DNA from: JAGVSZ01 sp035456405
GTDB taxonomy: Bacteria > Pseudomonadota > Gammaproteobacteria > Burkholderiales > SG8-39
Direction: 5' to 3'
DNA: 64,000 bases
Assembly (NCBI GenBank): GCA_035456405.1
Contig: DATIDG010000095.1
Location: 35,832 to 99,831 of the forward strand
Part shown: positions 10,201 through 18,247 of the stretch, one piece after another
Numbering within the stretch: the first letter of the stretch is position 1
Layout of the letters: each line of letters opens with the position of its first letter
The notes under the pieces: model-generated
The model's database searches: none
What the model was told of the DNA's origin: nothing
What the model saw: the letters and a program-made list of their open reading frames with translations, nothing else
Translations under genes and position numbers: made by a program

Positions 10201-12938
10201 CGGAACGGGTCAGCCCGCTGCAGGCCGCCCTACGCGACCGCGCCCGCCACGCGATCACCGTCCACAACGCCCGCGAGCACAACCTCAAGAACATCGACGT
10301 CGACATCCCGCGCGACCGGTTCACCGTCGTCACCGGCGTGTCCGGCTCCGGCAAGTCGACGCTCGCGTTCGACATCGTGTTTGCCGAGGGGCAGCGGCGC
10401 TACCTCGAGTCGCTCAACGCCTACGCGCGCCAGTTCGTGCAGCCCGCGTCGCGACCGGACGTGGACGCGCTGTTCGGGGTGCCACCGACCGTCGCCATCG
10501 AGCAGCGCACGAGCCGCGGCGGCCGCAAGTCCACCGTCGCGACGCTGACCGAGGTGTATCACTTCCTGCGGCTGCTCTACATGAAGCTCGGGACGCAGTT
10601 CTGCCCGGACTGCAACGTGCCGATCGAGCCGCAGAGCGCCGACGCGATCGCGGCACGCATGCTCCGCGACTATCGCGGCCGGCGCATCGGGCTCCTCGTG
10701 CCGCTTGTCGTCAACCGGAAAGGCTACTACACCGACCTCGCGAAGTGGGCGCGCGGCAAGGGTTGCACGCATTTGCGCGTCGACGGCGAGTTCCTCCCCA
10801 CCGGCAAGTGGCCGCGGCTCGACCGGTTCAAGGAGCACACGATCGAGCTGCCGGTCGCGGATCTCTTGGTCGGCGCCGAACGCGAGCGGGAGCTGCGCGA
10901 AGCGCTCGCTCGCGCGCTGGAGCTCGGCAAGGGCGTCGTGCACGTCCTCGACGGCCTCGAGCGGCTCGAGGCCGCGGCGCGCGCGACCCAGGCCGCGCGC
11001 GTCGAGGTCGACCTGCCCCAGGCAATCTTCTCGACCAAGCGCGCCTGCCCGTCGTGCAGCCGCAGCTTTCCGGAGCCCGACCCGCGCCTCTTCTCGTTCA
11101 ACTCGAAGCACGGCTGGTGCCCGAAGTGCTACGGCACCGGCCTCAAGCTCGCCGGCTTCGATGCGGAGCAGACCGGCGAGGAGATCTGGTGGAACGAGTG
11201 GTGGGAGGACGAGGCGCAGGCCTGTCCCGCGTGCGACGGCAGGCGCCTCAACCCGGTCGCGCTCAATGTGCGCTTCCGCGGCCGGTCGATCGCCGACCTC
11301 ACCGCGCAGCCGGTCGCGCGCGTCGCCCAGCTCTTCCGTGAGCTCGAGCTCGAGGGCCGCGACGCGGAAATCGCGCGGGACATCGTCGCCGAGCTGCGCG
11401 CACGGCTCGGCTTCCTCGACGAGGTCGGGCTCGCGTATCTCGCGCTCGACCGGTCCGCGCCCACGCTGTCGGGCGGCGAGGCACAGCGCATCCGGCTGGC
11501 CGCGCAACTCGGCTCGAACCTGCAGGGCGTCTGCTACATCCTCGACGAGCCCACCATCGGGCTGCATCCGCGCGACAATCGCGTGCTGCTCGACACGCTC
11601 CAGAAGCTGCAGGCGAAGGGCAACACGCTGCTCGTGGTCGAGCACGACGAGGAGACCATCCGTCGCGCGCATCACGTCATCGACCTCGGGCCCGGCGCGG
11701 GACGGCTGGGCGGCGAAGTGATCGGCACCGGCACCGCGGAAGCTCTCACGCGCAACCCGGCGTCGACCACGGGCCGCTTCCTCGCTCGCCCGCTCCGCCA
11801 TCCGCTGCAGCCGCGGCGGCGCGTGAACGGCGCCGATCCGTCGGTCACGGTGCACGCCGCGCGACTGCACAACCTCGCCTCGATCGACGCACGCATTCCG
11901 CTCGGCCGGCTCACCGTGATCACCGGCGTCTCGGGTTCGGGAAAGTCCACTCTCGCGCGCAACGTCCTGTACGACAACCTCGCGCGCCTCGTCGCCGCGA
12001 GCCGCAAGCGCGGCGGCGACGGCGCAGCTCTCATCGGCTGCGAACGTATCGACGGCGCGGAGCACGTCGGGCGCGTCCTGGAGGTAGACCAGACGCCGAT
12101 CGGGAAGACGCCGCGCTCGTGCCCCGCGACCTACGTCGGCTTCTGGGATGCGGTCCGCAAGCTCTTCGCCGACACCTCCGACGCGCGCATCCGGGGCTAC
12201 ACCGCCAGCCGCTTCTCATTCAACACCCCCGGCGGGCGTTGCGAGGCGTGCGAGGGCCAGGGCGTGCGGAAGGTCGAGATGAGCTTCCTGCCCGACGTGA
12301 AGGTCCTGTGCGACGTGTGCCGCGGCTCGCGCTTCAACGCCGAGACGCTTACGATCCGGTGGCGCGGGAAGACGATCGGCGACGTGCTGGCGATGAGCGT
12401 GGACGAGGCGGTCGAGTTCTACGCCGCGCATCCGTCGATCCATCACAGCCTGCGGCTCCTTCAGGACGTGGGGCTCGGCTACCTCACGCTCGGACAGCAG
12501 AGCCCAACCCTGTCCGGGGGCGAGGCGCAGCGGATCAAGCTCGTGACCGAGCTCGCGAAAGTGCGCGGCGACTCCGCCGACGCGGGCGGACGCCCCGGCC
12601 GCGCCGGCGCGCAGAAGCACACGCTGTACGTCCTCGACGAGCCGACCGTCGGCCTGCACATGGCCGACGTGGAGAAGCTCGCGCGCGTGCTGCATCGCCT
12701 CGTCGAGGCCGGCAATACGGTTGTCGTCATCGAGCACAACCTCGACGTCATCGCCGAGGCCGACTGGATCATCGACCTCGGGCCGGAGGGCGGGGACGCC
12801 GGCGGGCGCATCGTCGCGATGGGGGCGCCCGAGGCGGTCGCGCGGAAATCGTCGCACACCGGCCGCATCCTCGACGGGTTCCTCCGCGAGCGCGGCGCCC
12901 GCGTGGAAGACCGCACGGCGGGTACACTGGCGCTTTGA
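7242..12938 (+). CDS. uvrA: Tandem (double-length) UvrA excinuclease subunit
   Basis: This 1898-residue protein is two complete UvrA proteins in one chain. UvrA is the DNA-damage-recognising ATPase of nucleotide excision repair. Four Walker A sites of the form GVSGSGKS are visible near residues 48, 666, 1031 and 1563, and four ABC signatures LSGGE...Q near 513, 855, 1411 and 1757. Each half has a CxxC-x19-CxxC zinc module in its first ATPase domain (CADC...CETC and CPSC...CPKC) and another in its second (CPTC...CPDC and CEAC...CDVC). All catalytic elements look intact. Normal UvrA is about 940-970 residues and works as a dimer, so this chain resembles a covalent dimer. Similar long UvrA proteins are, as I recall, present in Burkholderiales besides a normal UvrA. 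I saw no clear LexA box upstream. Confidence 0.95.
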   Translation: MNEIVTTPFDTEAPAREAGAIVIRGARQNNLKNLTVEIPTGELVVVTGVSGSGKSSLVFDTLYAEGQRRYVETFSSYARQFLDRMDKPQVDRIDGCLPAIAIDQTNPVRTSRSTVGTMTELNDHIKPLFARAAQLCCRGCGRPVRRDTPDTIFDELARRAAAAGDPRLVLAFPVEVPKNFSEAEVLQLLERQGYARVHARQGSTLQVVQDRLRMSSAERARVMEAVEAALKVGRGRVNAHQVADDGRDAAVWRFSSDLHCADCDIHYAEPTPSLFSFNSPLGACETCRGFGRVIGVDYGLVIPDESKTLGGGAIKPWQTESYRECQDDMVKMARKRGVPLDVPWRDLADAHRRWVIEGDDGWVSWRKSWPGTWYGVKRFFAWLETKAYKMHIRVLLSRYRAYTPCEACEGARLKPDALLWRLGEREDAERALGTYRRFRPRDVKFDDAALPGLSVHDLMLLPIERCRSFFDTLHLPAPLDQATDLLLTEIRARLGYLGEVGLGYLTLDRQSRTLSGGEVQRINLTTALGTSLVNTLFVLDEPSIGLHPRDMGRIIDVMKRLRDAGNSLVVVEHDPQIMFAADRLMDMGPGPGERGGEIVFFGTPEALQAARTLTADYLAGRRRADGGNAPRPPDARAARLQILGAVEHNLKAIDVALPLNRLVCVTGVSGSGKSTLVQDVLYAALLKAKGKPTEAPGAHRALRGAELIDAVVLVDQTPIGKTTRSNPASYVGAFDAIRNRFAAAPAARERGYTAGTFSFNAGNGRCPTCGGNGFEHVEMQFLSDVYLRCPDCDGKRFRPEVLEVKWRDRSIADVLELTVSEAVALFADERDVVARLQPLAEVGLEYLRLGQPVPTLSGGEAQRLKLAGHLAEAASQVRGAKGSLFLFDEPTTGLHFDDVAKLLKAFRRLIDAGHSLVVIEHNLDVIRAADWIVELGPEGGDAGGEVVCVGTPREVMMHDRSHTGRALTEYEATLARPLAPAREAQEPERVSPLQAALRDRARHAITVHNAREHNLKNIDVDIPRDRFTVVTGVSGSGKSTLAFDIVFAEGQRRYLESLNAYARQFVQPASRPDVDALFGVPPTVAIEQRTSRGGRKSTVATLTEVYHFLRLLYMKLGTQFCPDCNVPIEPQSADAIAARMLRDYRGRRIGLLVPLVVNRKGYYTDLAKWARGKGCTHLRVDGEFLPTGKWPRLDRFKEHTIELPVADLLVGAERERELREALARALELGKGVVHVLDGLERLEAAARATQAARVEVDLPQAIFSTKRACPSCSRSFPEPDPRLFSFNSKHGWCPKCYGTGLKLAGFDAEQTGEEIWWNEWWEDEAQACPACDGRRLNPVALNVRFRGRSIADLTAQPVARVAQLFRELELEGRDAEIARDIVAELRARLGFLDEVGLAYLALDRSAPTLSGGEAQRIRLAAQLGSNLQGVCYILDEPTIGLHPRDNRVLLDTLQKLQAKGNTLLVVEHDEETIRRAHHVIDLGPGAGRLGGEVIGTGTAEALTRNPASTTGRFLARPLRHPLQPRRRVNGADPSVTVHAARLHNLASIDARIPLGRLTVITGVSGSGKSTLARNVLYDNLARLVAASRKRGGDGAALIGCERIDGAEHVGRVLEVDQTPIGKTPRSCPATYVGFWDAVRKLFADTSDARIRGYTASRFSFNTPGGRCEACEGQGVRKVEMSFLPDVKVLCDVCRGSRFNAETLTIRWRGKTIGDVLAMSVDEAVEFYAAHPSIHHSLRLLQDVGLGYLTLGQQSPTLSGGEAQRIKLVTELAKVRGDSADAGGRPGRAGAQKHTLYVLDEPTVGLHMADVEKLARVLHRLVEAGNTVVVIEHNLDVIAEADWIIDLGPEGGDAGGRIVAMGAPEAVARKSSHTGRILDGFLRERGARVEDRTAGTLAL

Positions 12939-12961
12939 CATTGCAGCCCGATTCCGGGACC

Positions 12962-13981
12962 ATGCAGGGCGTTGAATCCAAACCACTTTCGATGACCTTC
13001 AGGGCAATCATCCGGACCCTGAGCGCCGCGGCGCTGGCCGCCGTCGCGCTCGCCGCGCACGGCGCGCTGCCCGACCCGGTGCGGTTCGGGATCGCGATCG
13101 AGCGCGGCGACGTGAAGACCGCGCGCGCCTGGCTCGACGAGGGCCTGCCGCCCGATTTCCTCGGCGACCGCATCGGCACCGGGCTGATGATCGCGGCGTG
13201 GGAGGGCAACATCGAAATGATGGAGCTCTTCGTCAGCCGCGGCGCGAACGTCAACGGGGCGAATGCAAACGGCGAGCAGGCGCTCCTGTTTGCCGCGTGG
13301 CGCGGGCACCTCGAGGCGACGCGCTGGCTGCTCGACCGCGGCGCGCAGCTCAACCGCCCCGGCCTCCAGTGGTCGGCGCTGCACTATGCGGTGTTCGCCG
13401 GACACGAGCAGGTCGCGCAGTTCCTTATCGGGCGCGGCGCGAACATCAACGCGCGCTCGACCAACGGCTCCACGCCGCTGATGATGGCCGCGCGCGAGGG
13501 GCGCGAGAAGCTGGCGACCCTGCTGCTGGGGCACGGCGCCGACGCGAGCCTCACCAACGACGTCGGCGATGACGCCTTCGCCTGGGCGATGCGGAATCAC
13601 CACCCGCAGATCGCGAAGGTGATCGGGTCCCCTGAGCGCTTCGCCGCCGCGGCGCGCGACCCGGAGGCCTTTGGCCCCCAGACCCGGTCGCAGCCAATCC
13701 CGACCCGGATCGAGGATTTGATGCAGGAGATGCGGCGCGCCGCCGCAGAGGGCCGCCTCACGCCCGAGCTGCAAGCCGCATACCTGGTTGCCGTGCGCGA
13801 GCTGCGGCAGGCGCAGGCGGCTGCCGCGCGCCAGGACGTGCCGATGGCGCTTGAGATCCGCGCGCGCCGCGGGCAGCCGGGACGCGAGCAGGCGGTGATC
13901 CTGTACGAGGGCGGTAGCGCGCAGAGCCTGTTTCGCGGTCACCCGGCGCTGCCGTATTCGGCACCGGCCGAGCGCCAATAG
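12962..13981 (+). CDS. Exported ankyrin-repeat protein
   Basis: This protein of 339 residues has a hydrophobic signal segment near residues 15-32 (...AALAAVALAAHGALP) and four to five ankyrin repeats between about residues 60 and 215 (for example GNIEMMELFVSRGANVN, GHEQVAQFLIGRGANIN, GREKLATLLLGHGADASL). Ankyrin repeats bind proteins, so it probably scaffolds something in the periplasm. The C-terminal third is charged, helical and of unknown fold. An internal ATG at 12992 begins directly at the signal peptide and is an equally good start; neither has a strong ribosome binding site. It follows uvrA by 23 bp but has no obvious repair role. Confidence 0.85.
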   Translation: MQGVESKPLSMTFRAIIRTLSAAALAAVALAAHGALPDPVRFGIAIERGDVKTARAWLDEGLPPDFLGDRIGTGLMIAAWEGNIEMMELFVSRGANVNGANANGEQALLFAAWRGHLEATRWLLDRGAQLNRPGLQWSALHYAVFAGHEQVAQFLIGRGANINARSTNGSTPLMMAAREGREKLATLLLGHGADASLTNDVGDDAFAWAMRNHHPQIAKVIGSPERFAAAARDPEAFGPQTRSQPIPTRIEDLMQEMRRAAAEGRLTPELQAAYLVAVRELRQAQAAAARQDVPMALEIRARRGQPGREQAVILYEGGSAQSLFRGHPALPYSAPAERQ

Positions 13982-13985
13982 ATCC

Positions 13986-16757
13986 TCACCGCAGGTCCCG
14001 CACCTCCCCGAGCGCCGCGTGCGCCGCGGCGAGCCGCGCCACCGGCACGCGAAACGGCGAGCACGAGACGTAGTCGAGCCCGGTTTGGTGGCAGAAGGCG
14101 ATGCTCGCCGGGTCGCCGCCGTGCTCGCCGCAGATCCCGATCTCCAGCCTCTTGCGGCGCCGGCGGCCGAGCCGCACGCCGAGCTCCATGAGGTACCCCA
14201 CGCCGCTTCGGTCGAGCGTCGCGAACGGGTTGCGCTGCAGGATGCCTTTCTGGAGATACTCGCTCAGGAATCCCGTCTCCGCGTCGTCGCGCGAGATGCC
14301 GAACGTCGTCTGCGTCAGGTCGTTGGTGCCGAACGAGAAGAACTCGGCGTAATCCGCGATGCGGTCGGCGACGATCGCCGCGCGCGGCACCTCGATCATG
14401 GTGCCGAACTGGTAGCGCACATTGACGCCCTGCTCCTTGATCACCGCGCGCGCCTCCTCTTCCAGGAGCTCGCGCTCGACCTTCAGCTCGCTCGACATTG
14501 CGGCGAGCGGGATCATGATCTTCGGCTTGACCTTCACGCCCCCCTTCACGCACGCGCACGCCGCCTCGAAGATCGCGCGCACCTGCATGCGCACCAGCTC
14601 GGGCATGTGGATGCCGAGCCGCACCCCCCGCAGCCCCAGCATCGGGTTCTGCTCCCGCAGCGCCTCGACCGCGGCGAGCAGCCTGCGTTTGCCCTCCAGT
14701 TCCTTGCCGAGGGCCGCGACGTCGCCGTCCCTGAGCCGGATCCGGGTGTCGAGCTCGGTGACCGCGCGCTGCAGGTCGTCGTGGCTGGGGAGGAACTCGT
14801 GCAGTGGCGGGTCGATCAGCCGGATTGTGACCGGCAGGCCGTCCATCGCCGTGAAGAGGCCGGCGAAGTCGCTGCGTTGCATCGGCAGCAGCTGCGCGAG
14901 AAGCTTGGCGCGCTCGGCGGCGTCGCTCGCGAGGATTATCGCCTGCACGATCGGCAGCCGGTCGGGCTCGAAGAACATGTGCTCCGTGCGGCACAGCCCG
15001 ATCCCCTCCGCGCCGAACTTGCGGGCGCGCTCGGCGTCGCGCGGGTAGTCGGCGTTCGCCCACACGCCGAGCCGGCGGATCGCATCGGCCCACCCGAGCA
15101 GCTCGATCAGGTGCGGATCGGCGACGTCCGGCACGACCGTTTTCACTTCGCCGGCGAACACCTCGCCTGTCGTGCCGTCGATCGACAGCCAGTCGCCCTC
15201 CTTCAGCACGCGGCCGCCCGTGGCACGCAGCCGGCGCGCGTCGAGATCGATGTCGAGCGCCATCGCTCCCACCACCGCCGGCTTGCCGAACTGCCGCGCC
15301 ACCAGCGCGGCGTGGCTCGTGCGCCCGCCGCGGCTCGTCACGACGCCCTGGGCGGCGAGCATGCCGTGCACGTCGTCGGGTTTCGTCTCCGGCCGCACGA
15401 GGATGACGCGCTGCTTGTCCTCGAGCGCCCAGCGCTCGGCGGTGTCGGCGTCGAGCGCGATGCGGCCGATGGCCGCGCCCGGGGACACGTTCAGCCCGGT
15501 CGCGAGCAGCGCTCCTTGCGCCTTCGCCTGCTTGCGCGCCGAAGGATCGAACTGCGGGTGCAGGAAGTAGTCGACGTGCTCGGGGGCCACGCGCCGCACC
15601 GCTTCGGCGCGCGTGATCAGCTTCTCCTTCGCCAGCTCGACCGCGATGCGAATCGCCGCCTGCGCGGTGCGTTTCGCGTCACGCGTCTGCAGCATCCAGA
15701 GCTTGCCGCGCTCGATCGTGAACTCGATGTCCTGCACCTCGCGGTAGTGGCGCTCGAGCGCGCGCGCGATCGTGCGCAGCTCCCGGTCGATGCGCGGCAT
15801 CAGCCGCGCCAGCTCCTGCACGCGCAGCGTCGCGCGCGTGCCCGCCACGACGTCCTCGCCCTGCGCGTTGAGCAGGAAGTCGCCTTCCATCTCGTTCTCG
15901 CCGGTGGTGACGTTGCGCGTGGTGGCGACGCCGGTGCCCGAATCGCTCCCGAGATTGCCGAACACCATCGTCACGATGTTCACCGCGGTGCCGAGGTCGT
16001 GCGGGATGCCGGCGGCCCTGCGGTAGTCGAACGCGCGCTTGCCGTTCCATGAGTTGAACACCGCCATCGTGGCCAGCCGCAGCTGCTCGAGCGGCTCCTC
16101 CGGGAACGGCCGCCGCGCGTGCTCCCGCACGACGCGCTTGAACTCCGCGGTGATCGCCTTGAGGTCCTCCGCCGGCAGGTCGGCGTCGTTCGCAACGCCG
16201 TGCAGCTTGCGGTGCTCGGCGAGCACATCCTCGAACGGCTCGTCCGGCACCCCGAGCACCACCCGGCCGTACATCTGCACGAGGCGCCGGTAGGCGTCGT
16301 AGACGAAACGCTCGTCGCCGCTCAGTCGGGCGAGGCCGGCCGCGACCGCGTCGTTGAGGCCGATGTTGAGCACCGTATCCATCATCCCCGGCATCGAGAA
16401 CTTCGCGCCCGAGCGGCACGAGACGAGCAGCGGCTTGACGGGGTCGCCCAGCTTCTTGCCGGTCGCGCGCTCGACGCGCGCCACTGCACCGAGCACCTCG
16501 TCCCACGTTCCGGGCGGGAACTTGCCGCCGGCCGCGAGGAACGCCTTGCACGCCGCGGTGGTGACGACGAAGCCCGGCGGCACCGGGAGCTTCAGCCGCG
16601 CCATCTCGGCGAGATTCGCGCCCTTTCCGCCGAGCAGCGCCCGCACCCCGTCCCACGATCCGGCCGTGCGCTCCGCGAGACGGACTTCGTCGAAGAGATA
16701 GACGTGCTTTACGTTGCGCACTGTAGCCCGCCGCGGCGCCGTTCTCCGCTCCTGCAT
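13986..16757 (-). CDS. ppdK: Pyruvate, phosphate dikinase
   Basis: The 923-residue enzyme interconverts pyruvate + ATP + Pi and phosphoenolpyruvate + AMP + PPi in the cytoplasm. Domains are visible in order: N-terminal ATP-grasp (LGGKGANLAEMARL, SGAKFSMPGMMDTVLN), the swivelling phosphohistidine domain with GGRTSHAALVAR (His482), and the C-terminal PEP/pyruvate barrel with GLCRTEHMF and the catalytic Cys876 in GICGEHGGDP. The length fits the family. The ATG at 16755-16757 has AGGAGA 6 bp upstream; a later GTG at VRNVKHVYLFDE is closer to where many homologues begin. The usual regulator (DUF299) is not adjacent. It converges on the ankyrin gene with 4 bp between. Confidence 0.96.
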   Translation of the reverse strand: MQERRTAPRRATVRNVKHVYLFDEVRLAERTAGSWDGVRALLGGKGANLAEMARLKLPVPPGFVVTTAACKAFLAAGGKFPPGTWDEVLGAVARVERATGKKLGDPVKPLLVSCRSGAKFSMPGMMDTVLNIGLNDAVAAGLARLSGDERFVYDAYRRLVQMYGRVVLGVPDEPFEDVLAEHRKLHGVANDADLPAEDLKAITAEFKRVVREHARRPFPEEPLEQLRLATMAVFNSWNGKRAFDYRRAAGIPHDLGTAVNIVTMVFGNLGSDSGTGVATTRNVTTGENEMEGDFLLNAQGEDVVAGTRATLRVQELARLMPRIDRELRTIARALERHYREVQDIEFTIERGKLWMLQTRDAKRTAQAAIRIAVELAKEKLITRAEAVRRVAPEHVDYFLHPQFDPSARKQAKAQGALLATGLNVSPGAAIGRIALDADTAERWALEDKQRVILVRPETKPDDVHGMLAAQGVVTSRGGRTSHAALVARQFGKPAVVGAMALDIDLDARRLRATGGRVLKEGDWLSIDGTTGEVFAGEVKTVVPDVADPHLIELLGWADAIRRLGVWANADYPRDAERARKFGAEGIGLCRTEHMFFEPDRLPIVQAIILASDAAERAKLLAQLLPMQRSDFAGLFTAMDGLPVTIRLIDPPLHEFLPSHDDLQRAVTELDTRIRLRDGDVAALGKELEGKRRLLAAVEALREQNPMLGLRGVRLGIHMPELVRMQVRAIFEAACACVKGGVKVKPKIMIPLAAMSSELKVERELLEEEARAVIKEQGVNVRYQFGTMIEVPRAAIVADRIADYAEFFSFGTNDLTQTTFGISRDDAETGFLSEYLQKGILQRNPFATLDRSGVGYLMELGVRLGRRRRKRLEIGICGEHGGDPASIAFCHQTGLDYVSCSPFRVPVARLAAAHAALGEVRDLR

Positions 16758-16823
16758 CGGATTCTCCTGACAAACGCCCGCCCGCCCACGTCCGCCGCAG
16801 GCAAGTCCTTGGAGGCATTTTGG

Positions 16824-16884
16824 CGCGCGCTAAGCGCGCGGTTCTTGAACTAACGCAAATACCCACGCGCACGAGGCGTGCGCG
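16824..16884. repeat. Two GC-rich hairpins in the ppdK / YWGG intergenic region
   Basis: Two stem-loops lie close together in the 279-bp divergent gap. The first has arms CGCGCGC at 16824-16830 and GCGCGCG at 16834-16840 around a TAA loop. The second has arms CGCGCAC at 16866-16872 and GTGCGCG at 16878-16884 around a GAGGC loop. They could be transcript structures or operators. The AT-richer stretch near 16917-16975 is the likelier promoter area for the gene on the right. No sigma-factor consensus is convincing. Confidence 0.4.
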
Positions 16885-17036
16885 GAGAGGCGGGCGCGGG
16901 CGTTGGAGCCCGTCGTTACAAATTTTTACCCCTGTTGCCGTAAGCCGGGAGCACCATTTAGGCGTTTGTTGATTTAGGTGGCACGCAGCTAAGGAGGGCT
17001 CGGGAGCGGCCGAGACCAAGCCCACCGAGCGAAATC

Positions 17037-17483
17037 ATGAAATCCCGCAAATTTGTGCTGATGCTCGGCATCGCACTGCTCGGCAGCGCGCTGGCGAGCG
17101 GTGCCGCGTTCGCAGGTGGCGGGCGTGGCGGCCATGGCGGCCATGGTGGCGCACGTGTCAGCGTCGGCGTGGCCGTCGGTCCGGGATGGTGGGGCCCGCG
17201 CCCGTATTGGGGCGGGCCTTACTGGGGCGGGTCTTACTGGGGCGGGCCTTACTGGGGCGGGCCTTACTGGGGGTCCTATTCGCCCTATTACTACCCGCCA
17301 GTCGTCGTTCAGCCGGCCCCGCAGGTTTACATCGAGCGCGACCCGGTCTCCGTCGCCCCCGCGCCGCAGCAGCAAGCTCACTGGTGGTACTTCTGTCCCG
17401 GCTCGAATGCGTATTACCCGTACGTCAGGGAGTGCCCGGGTGGCTGGCAGCGCGTGGCGCCGCAACCTCCCCCACCGTCCTGA
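17037..17483 (+). CDS. Exported Gly/Trp/Tyr-rich repeat protein
   Basis: This 148-residue protein has a clear signal peptide (MKSRKFVLMLGIALLGSALA... cleaved near AAFA-GG). Next come a glycine/histidine-rich stretch, four YWGG(P/S) repeats encoded by a 15-bp DNA repeat, and a C-terminal region with paired Cys (YFCPGSNAYYPYVRECPGGW). That last pattern is common in small envelope proteins of betaproteobacteria but has no assigned function that I know. The start is supported by the signal peptide. It is followed 12 bp later by the glycine-zipper lipoprotein gene, so the two likely form an envelope-related operon. Confidence 0.85.
   Translation: MKSRKFVLMLGIALLGSALASGAAFAGGGRGGHGGHGGARVSVGVAVGPGWWGPRPYWGGPYWGGSYWGGPYWGGPYWGSYSPYYYPPVVVQPAPQVYIERDPVSVAPAPQQQAHWWYFCPGSNAYYPYVRECPGGWQRVAPQPPPPS
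17205..17264 (+). repeat. Four tandem 15-bp repeats encoding YWGG(P/S)
   Basis: Four consecutive 15-bp units occupy 17205-17219, 17220-17234, 17235-17249 and 17250-17264, each encoding Tyr-Trp-Gly-Gly-Pro or -Ser. A partial fifth (YWGS) follows. Units differ by only one or two bases, so the array is young and could vary in copy number by slippage without changing the frame. Confidence 0.9.
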
Positions 17484-17495
17484 TCGGTTGAAGTC

Positions 17496-18023
17496 GTGAG
17501 CCTGCCGCTCAAACGCCTTCCGCTCATCGGGCTGATCCTGGTCGCGGGGTGCGCGAGCCTGCCGACCGGTCCAAGCGTGATGTCGCTGCCCGGCAGCCGC
17601 AAGAATTTCGACGAGTTTCGCGCCGACGACGCGGACTGCCGGCAGTTTGCCAATGTGCAGGTTGGCGGCACGACGCCGCAGAAGGCGGCGACCGACAGCG
17701 GGGTGGCCTCCGCCGCCATCGGAACCGCGGTCGGGGCGGGAGCCGGCGCCCTGATCGCCGGCTCGAGCGGTGCCGGCGTGGGCGCGGGTGTCGGCCTCGT
17801 CACCGGAGCACTCGTCGGTCAGAGCTACGCAGGCGGTGCGTACTACTCGGTCCAGCAGCGGTACGACTTCGCCTATCAGCAATGCATGTACGCCAAGGGC
17901 AACAAGATTCCGGTTTCCGGTCACTACGCGCGCGCGCTCCGGGAGCAGTCCGCCACGACCGCGCCGCCGGGCCCGGTCGCGCCTTACCCGCCGCCGCCGA
18001 ACACGCCACCGCCGCCGCGCTAG
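17496..18023 (+). CDS. Glycine-zipper lipoprotein
   Basis: The 175-residue protein has a lipobox (LILVAGC, Cys19) and a central glycine zipper (residues about 70-107: AAIGTAVGAGAGALIAGSSG and GVGLVTGALVG). Such segments are seen in outer-membrane-associated 2TM lipoproteins. Paired Cys residues at about 50 and 130 flank the zipper, and the tail is Pro-rich. The start is a GTG at 17496, the only one placing the lipobox correctly. It follows the YWGG gene directly. A role in envelope stability is inferred from the family, not shown. Confidence 0.85.
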   Translation: MSLPLKRLPLIGLILVAGCASLPTGPSVMSLPGSRKNFDEFRADDADCRQFANVQVGGTTPQKAATDSGVASAAIGTAVGAGAGALIAGSSGAGVGAGVGLVTGALVGQSYAGGAYYSVQQRYDFAYQQCMYAKGNKIPVSGHYARALREQSATTAPPGPVAPYPPPPNTPPPPR

Positions 18024-18229
18024 CCGACCCGCCGGACGGCGCGCCCGGGTTCGACGAGCTCGTGCAATAGATCGTTGAGGTGCGTCCCGAGCCCGTCCCG
18101 CGCGATCTCGGGCGGCACCACGATTTCGTTCACGGGGGTGCGCGTCCCCGCACCGACTCGATAGACGATCCATCGCTCGCCCTCGCGCACGACGTCGAGC
18201 CGATAACGGCGTAGATGTCGAAGCGCAAT
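18020..18229 (-). CDS. Small conserved-looking protein of uncertain start
   Basis: This frame (stop at 18020-18022) reads RYRLDVVREGERWIVYRVGAG...NEIVVPPEIARDGLGTHLNDLLHELVEPG and has the composition of a real small protein. No ATG is available. A GTG at 18188-18190 gives 56 residues but cuts off the first strand. An ATT at 18227-18229 with GGGAG 3 bp upstream gives 69 residues and is the start I used. The frame is the same as that of the phosphatidyltransferase just upstream and is separated from it only by that gene's TGA plus 18 bp. It overlaps the end of the glycine-zipper gene by 4 bp. Function is unknown. Confidence 0.5.
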   Translation of the reverse strand: MALRHLRRYRLDVVREGERWIVYRVGAGTRTPVNEIVVPPEIARDGLGTHLNDLLHELVEPGRAVRRVG

Positions 18230-18247
18230 GGCTCCCGATCCGGCGGC

